64,000 nt of DNA from Archegozetes longisetosus (lineage: Eukaryota > Arthropoda > Arachnida > Sarcoptiformes > Trhypochthoniidae): NCBI GenBank assembly GCA_018873245.2, contig JAEMBT020000002.1:4606001-4670000 (forward strand), written 5' to 3'. The notes beneath the pieces are model-generated. The model saw only the letters and a list, made by a program, of their open reading frames with translations. It was not told the DNA's origin and made no database searches. Shown here piece after piece: positions 59,836 through 64,000 of the stretch (position 1 is the stretch's first letter; every line of letters begins with the position of its first letter). Position numbers and translations under genes: made by a program.

Positions 59836-59864
59836 GGCATTTTATTCTGTAAATGAGATGTCAT

Positions 59865-60437
59865 TTTTATTGACTCATGTTTGGAACACTATTTCAAAAC
59901 CTTAGCCTTGACTATTTGATAACAATGGTAGTCAAATGGGATAAATTAAATTGAAGTAGTACTCAAGGATTTATCATTATTTTATCAAATGATTTTTGGT
60001 TTCGTCTAAGTCCAAGGGCAAAAATACAAGAGAACATTGAGAATATTTCTTAACACACAATTTGCTTACTAAAATTACTATACACTCACTGTATAACCTC
60101 ATGATAGCGTTCTATATATTGTCAATTGAGTTATTCACTAGAAATAAAATCTAATAGTCTGCTCCTTTGAAAACATTACGAAAATAAAACGATTGTACGA
60201 AGTTATCTAATATTCAGAGGAGTTCTGTTCTAAATCTCGAGTACTATTCGGAAATTAACATTGATTAAAGTTTTTAAAATCGTTTAAACTTCGAATAGTT
60301 ATTAATTCGTATTATCTAATAAATCAGATATATATTTACAACAGTGATAATACTCGATATTTTTGTGTTGAAATCAAGTCTGTACACAAGTCAAACGATT
60401 GTCTATGAGAGTAGGCGAAGAAAGAAGTTATTGAATT
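59865..60437 (+). promoter_or_regulatory. Duplicated promoter-proximal region of P450 gene 2
   Basis: Counterpart of 50190-50778, conserved through TATTCAGAGGAGTTCTGTT and up to GAGTAGGCGAAGAAAGAAGT just before the ATG. The higher similarity towards the ATG suggests retained 5' UTR or promoter elements, but no factor site can be named. Confidence 0.5.
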
Positions 60438-63400
60438 ATGATTGAATTAGTGAGTGTAATTATCTCCTCCTCTCTTTTCAAGTGGATAGTTGTTTGCATT
60501 ATTGGTGTAATTGCTGTTTACAGGTCAGTTTAGTTATTAAATCAATTTTTAATTTCTTATAAAATAATTTTTCAGCTTTGCAGAAGTTATTATTACAAAA
60601 TTATTACTAAAATTTAAACAAAAGTCATATGAGTTTATTCATTTTAATTAATGAAAGTTTAATTTTAATGAAATCGAGAGAAAATTTGACTAACTTTTAA
60701 TGTGATATATAAGGATATTTGAAGGCTAATTAGATGTTAGGAATAGAAACGAAGCAATAAAGTATGAGAAACATTACGAAATGTCTAACCGCTTAATGTT
60801 TAATCCCCGTTTTCTGCCTCTATTAACAGATTTTAATCTTATATAAAATCAAAATACACTCTATCTAATAAACTTCAAAATTAGAAATATAAAATATATA
60901 GGTTATATCATGTGAAGTATAAAACAGTGTAAAGTAGCATAAAATTATTTTCGACTGCAAATTCTGTTTGTTTACTAACATTACACACGAGAAAAGGTTT
61001 ACTTAACGAAAAACGGAACTCAAAACATACCTTTCAGAACTTCTGACAAGACCACAAGTAGGTGAATAGGTTCAGTTTTCAGCTCGATCTTCAGCGTAGC
61101 TGCAGACATCGTTAATGACAAGAGACTTATGTATGCGCTCAGTTTTTCTTTAAGAAATAGTCCACATTTTTGAGTTTTGTGAATAAAACGCTTTAAACGA
61201 AAGTCTGTTTGCCCATCGAAGTTATTCTGGGGTTCAAAAATTTTTGGTATAATTTCTTTTTATTTTATCAGTTGATCATATGTATTAGAGTTTAATAAGA
61301 TATGTTTGAAATATGAAAACTTACAAATCAGTTTTAAATGTGATGCTTTATTAATATAAAGTAGATTTTACTTTTCAACGTTATTAAAATACAAGCTTTT
61401 TATTGTGATAAATTTTAAAATTTAAAAATAAGATAGTCAATCTGATACACAGTTATTTAGGAGTGGAAAACAATGATTGTACACTTTAAAATTTAGGCAC
61501 CTTTCAGTTAGAGAAAAGGTATTATGCCTAAAATATATAAGCCATTTGTCAATTAATAGAAGCGTAGTTCTCTGAATCAATACAATCTATTAATGCCGAT
61601 TTCATGCTTCATGTATTTAATGTTCAAGGCACTAATATCTTAAAATTTGAATCACATCTGGAAGGTATTAAAGGAGAGCTTTGCGGCTCCATAGACCTCG
61701 GTCCCCACCTCCGATTTTGTTAATATTTTATATACTGATAAATAAGCTAAAATAAATGCCAGTTTCCTCTTATGAGCTTGAGCTTCAACCTATATTGAAT
61801 GTGTTGGAAATTTTCAAGGCTTAAATATTCAAAATTCAATTACGAGAAAACCGTTAAAGATCTTTAGAAATTTTTTTCACTAAAAATATCAATAGAATCT
61901 ATAATTTTTACTACCAAAATATAGATTCTTTATCTAAAGAATAAATTTTATGATGTGAAAAAAAAAGTTCAAAATTTTTTTAAATATGGTGCCCCAAAAG
62001 ACCCAAAGTCAAGCAAAAAGTCAAAGTATTAGTGACATCTACTAATCAATGTCACTTTTATTCAAACATCATGTTGAGATTTTTGAGGCGCCATAGTTAA
62101 AAGCACGAAAATCTTTCAATAATGATTTAAGTCGTTTTTTATGTAGATAATTGTTTAAAATATTTTTAAGATCAATTTTTACTCAAAATGATATTCAAAC
62201 ATAAGGTTTCTGTTAAACAAAAATTGATCATTTTATTGCAATGAATTTTTGAATGTCTAAACTCTGAATATTCAAACGACACATCATAGATTTTGACATC
62301 AAAACTAATACACAAATTAGTATCAATTTCGATAAGATTCAATTTAATGAAATTCGTAAAAGTCATTTTCCGAAAGTAGACTGATTTTATTATTCTATAA
62401 AAGAATTAGTTTAAACACATCCGTAGGGCCGGGGCCGATGTCATTTAGGAACCTCTTTATTTATAGAATGGTTCTTAATTAGAAGTGTGCTTATGTTTAA
62501 CTAACTCACTGTTGAAAAGTTTACATTTCTCGGTAAACCACTCATAATAAATTAAGATCTATTAATGACTTCTTTCAAATACTTCTAGATATTTATTCTC
62601 AAAATGTGATTATTGGGAGTCGCAGGGAGTCCCCACTGCAAGTGTTGGCTTATTAACAAGATACAGAGAACCGTGGCATAAATGGGAGCAAGATTTAGTC
62701 AAGAAGAATGGAAAAATCTTTGGAATCTATGAGATAACGAAACCCGTTCTTTATATATCAGACCCTGATATCATCAAAGATGTTCTCGTCAAAGATTTTC
62801 ACATTTTCCCGAATCGAAGAGTTAGTCAACAAAACCTGATTAATTAGTTTATATTTCTATTTATGAAAATGTTTGATTAACTTTTTCAGGATTTTAGTAC
62901 AGGTGGTGATCCTATTATTGATAATTTTGTTTCACTAATAAAAGATGATAGTTGGAAAAGAGTTCGGTCGATAATGTCACCCACATTCTCAACTGGAAAA
63001 TTGAGAAAAATGAGACCACTGATTGAGGAATGTCTCAACACATTAGTTAAGAATCTAGACAAGGTCAGCAAAACAGGTGAAGAATCTGACATGAAGAAAC
63101 TTTTTGGAGCTTATAGTATGGAAGTTGTGATTCAGGTGGCGTTCGGGACAAAAGTAGACGCACTTTTTGATGAAAACAATCCTATTATACTAAATGCAAG
63201 AAAGATATTCAATAGGAATCTCAGTCCGAAAGTACTTTTAGCAATTCTGGCTCCTAAAATTGCGAAAATTTTTAAAGTTGCTATTTTCGATACGAGTGTG
63301 ACTCAATTTTTCAAAGATTTCACAATGAAAATCATTGATCAAAGAAGGAAATCAGGTAATCAGAATAAAAGAGTGGATTTCCTTCAGCTTATGTTAGAAG

Positions 63401-64000
63401 CCATGGAAAACAATAATTCGGATAATTTGGATGATGAAGAAAATGATAAAAATGTCGATGACAAAGAGGACGGTAAATATTCAGAGCAAAACATAGTTCT
63501 CCAGAATAAGAGTGAGTCATGTGAGATTTTGGTTTCTTTTTGCTTTGACTTAAAAATTTTCAAATCGATTCCACATAGCGCTTACAAACGATGAATTTGT
63601 GTCACAGTGTGTCTTGTTCTTTGTGGCTGGATATGACACAACTGCTACCACCTTATCATTCGCAATTTACAATCTGGCGTGTAATCCTGAGGCTCAACAA
63701 AAGTTATACGAAGAGGCAAAAACAATTCTCGGATCAGATGTCAGTCAAAATAATATGATTTGAACAGAAAATAAATCGTTTTCATATTTGTAGAAAGAGG
63801 TCGATTACGATGTCGTACATTCATTAAAATATTTGGATTCAGTTGTGATGGAATCACTTCGTTTATACCCTCCGGCGTTATTCTTAGAAAGAGTGGCGAG
63901 TGAGGATTACGTTATCGGGAGTACAGGCATTAATGTGAAAAAAGGACAACTCGTTCACTTTCCCACTTATGCAATGCATAGAGATTCTGAAAACTTTGCC
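60438..64000 (+). CDS. Cytochrome P450, CYP3 clan (tandem gene 2, 3' end outside window)
   Basis: Close paralogue of the gene at 50779-54560. Exons: 60438-60523, 62589-62820, 62890-63511, 63579-63739 and 63794-64000 (truncated by the window). The first four have exactly the lengths of gene 1 (86, 232, 622, 161). Seen: the same signal-anchor, WKRVR, FVAGYDTT in the I-helix, ESLRLYPP in the K-helix, and reading up to HRDSENFA (residue 436). The haem-binding loop lies beyond the window. Intron 4 (54 bases) contains an in-frame TGA in this copy, which confirms that it is spliced out. Exon 2 is more diverged (RYREPWHKWEQDLVKKNG) than exons 3-5, in a region around the B helix. No disabling change is visible. 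Confidence 0.92.
60715..61190. repeat. Intron-1 segment present in three copies, copy 2
   Basis: It aligns with 51065-51545, ending in the shared words AAATAGTCCACATTTT and TTTTGTGA(A/G)TAAA. The order matches gene 1 intron 1, confirming duplication of the whole unit, not only its exons. Confidence 0.6.
61665..62455. mobile_element. Probable transposon insertion in P450 gene 2 intron 1
   Basis: Gene 1's intron has no counterpart of this roughly 790-base block. Its GC-richer ends are weak inverted repeats (CCATAGACCTCGGTCCCC near 61689; reversed CCTAAATGACATCGGCCCC near 62440). The interior is AT-rich, with a short inverted pair around 62220-62330. No transposase frame. Superfamily unknown. 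Confidence 0.4.

Noticed and set aside
1..64000. CRISPR arrays, operons, ribosome binding sites, rRNA genes, functional tRNA genes
   Set aside because: The window is intron-bearing eukaryotic DNA. No spaced direct repeats, rRNA segments or complete tRNA cloverleaf were seen by eye.

Overview
The window is eukaryotic, strongly AT-rich nuclear DNA with interrupted genes, GT-AG introns from about 55 bases to over 2.6 kb, and many short inverted-repeat transposons. The gene set (CYP3-clan P450s in tandem, an SLC17 carrier, an anion-type Cys-loop channel, a cation/Ca2+ exchanger of the SLC8B1 type) points to an arthropod. A chelicerate such as a mite is my best guess, but that is inference from general protein style.

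Layout. 1942-3284 (-): a C2H2 zinc-finger gene with an N-terminal coiled-coil part, the two parts lying in different frames. 7180-11232 (-): a complete six-exon SLC17 carrier, whose exon phases all join. 11233-17192: gene-free, with several foldback or MITE insertions. 17193-23430 (+): a complete five-exon Cys-loop ligand-gated channel subunit; its first intron holds a decayed mariner-type transposase. 28151-29712 (+) and 39462-40065 (-): two small two-exon paralogues of an unrecognised family with Cys clusters and CaaX (C-x-I-L) C-termini. Between them is a possible 65-residue single-pass membrane protein (33157-33354, +). 42633-48376 (+): an eleven-exon Ca2+/cation exchanger with one likely GC-AG intron. 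50779-54560 (+) and 60438-beyond 64000 (+): tandem CYP3-clan P450 genes with matching exon lengths; the second runs off the window.

The segment from 48.8 kb onward is a duplication. Upstream flank, promoter region and intron 1 are all recognisable in both copies, and a third partial copy of intron 1 lies upstream of the second gene. Independent transposon insertions separate the copies. The best resolved are a Tc1/mariner-like foldback with TA flanks, an FB-like foldback with a perfect 9-base target duplication, a possible hAT-like MITE, and a MITE family with one member split by another foldback.

The genes do not form a pathway. Exon boundaries were worked out by hand from splice consensus, reading phase and family conservation. 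UTRs and promoters are largely undetermined.
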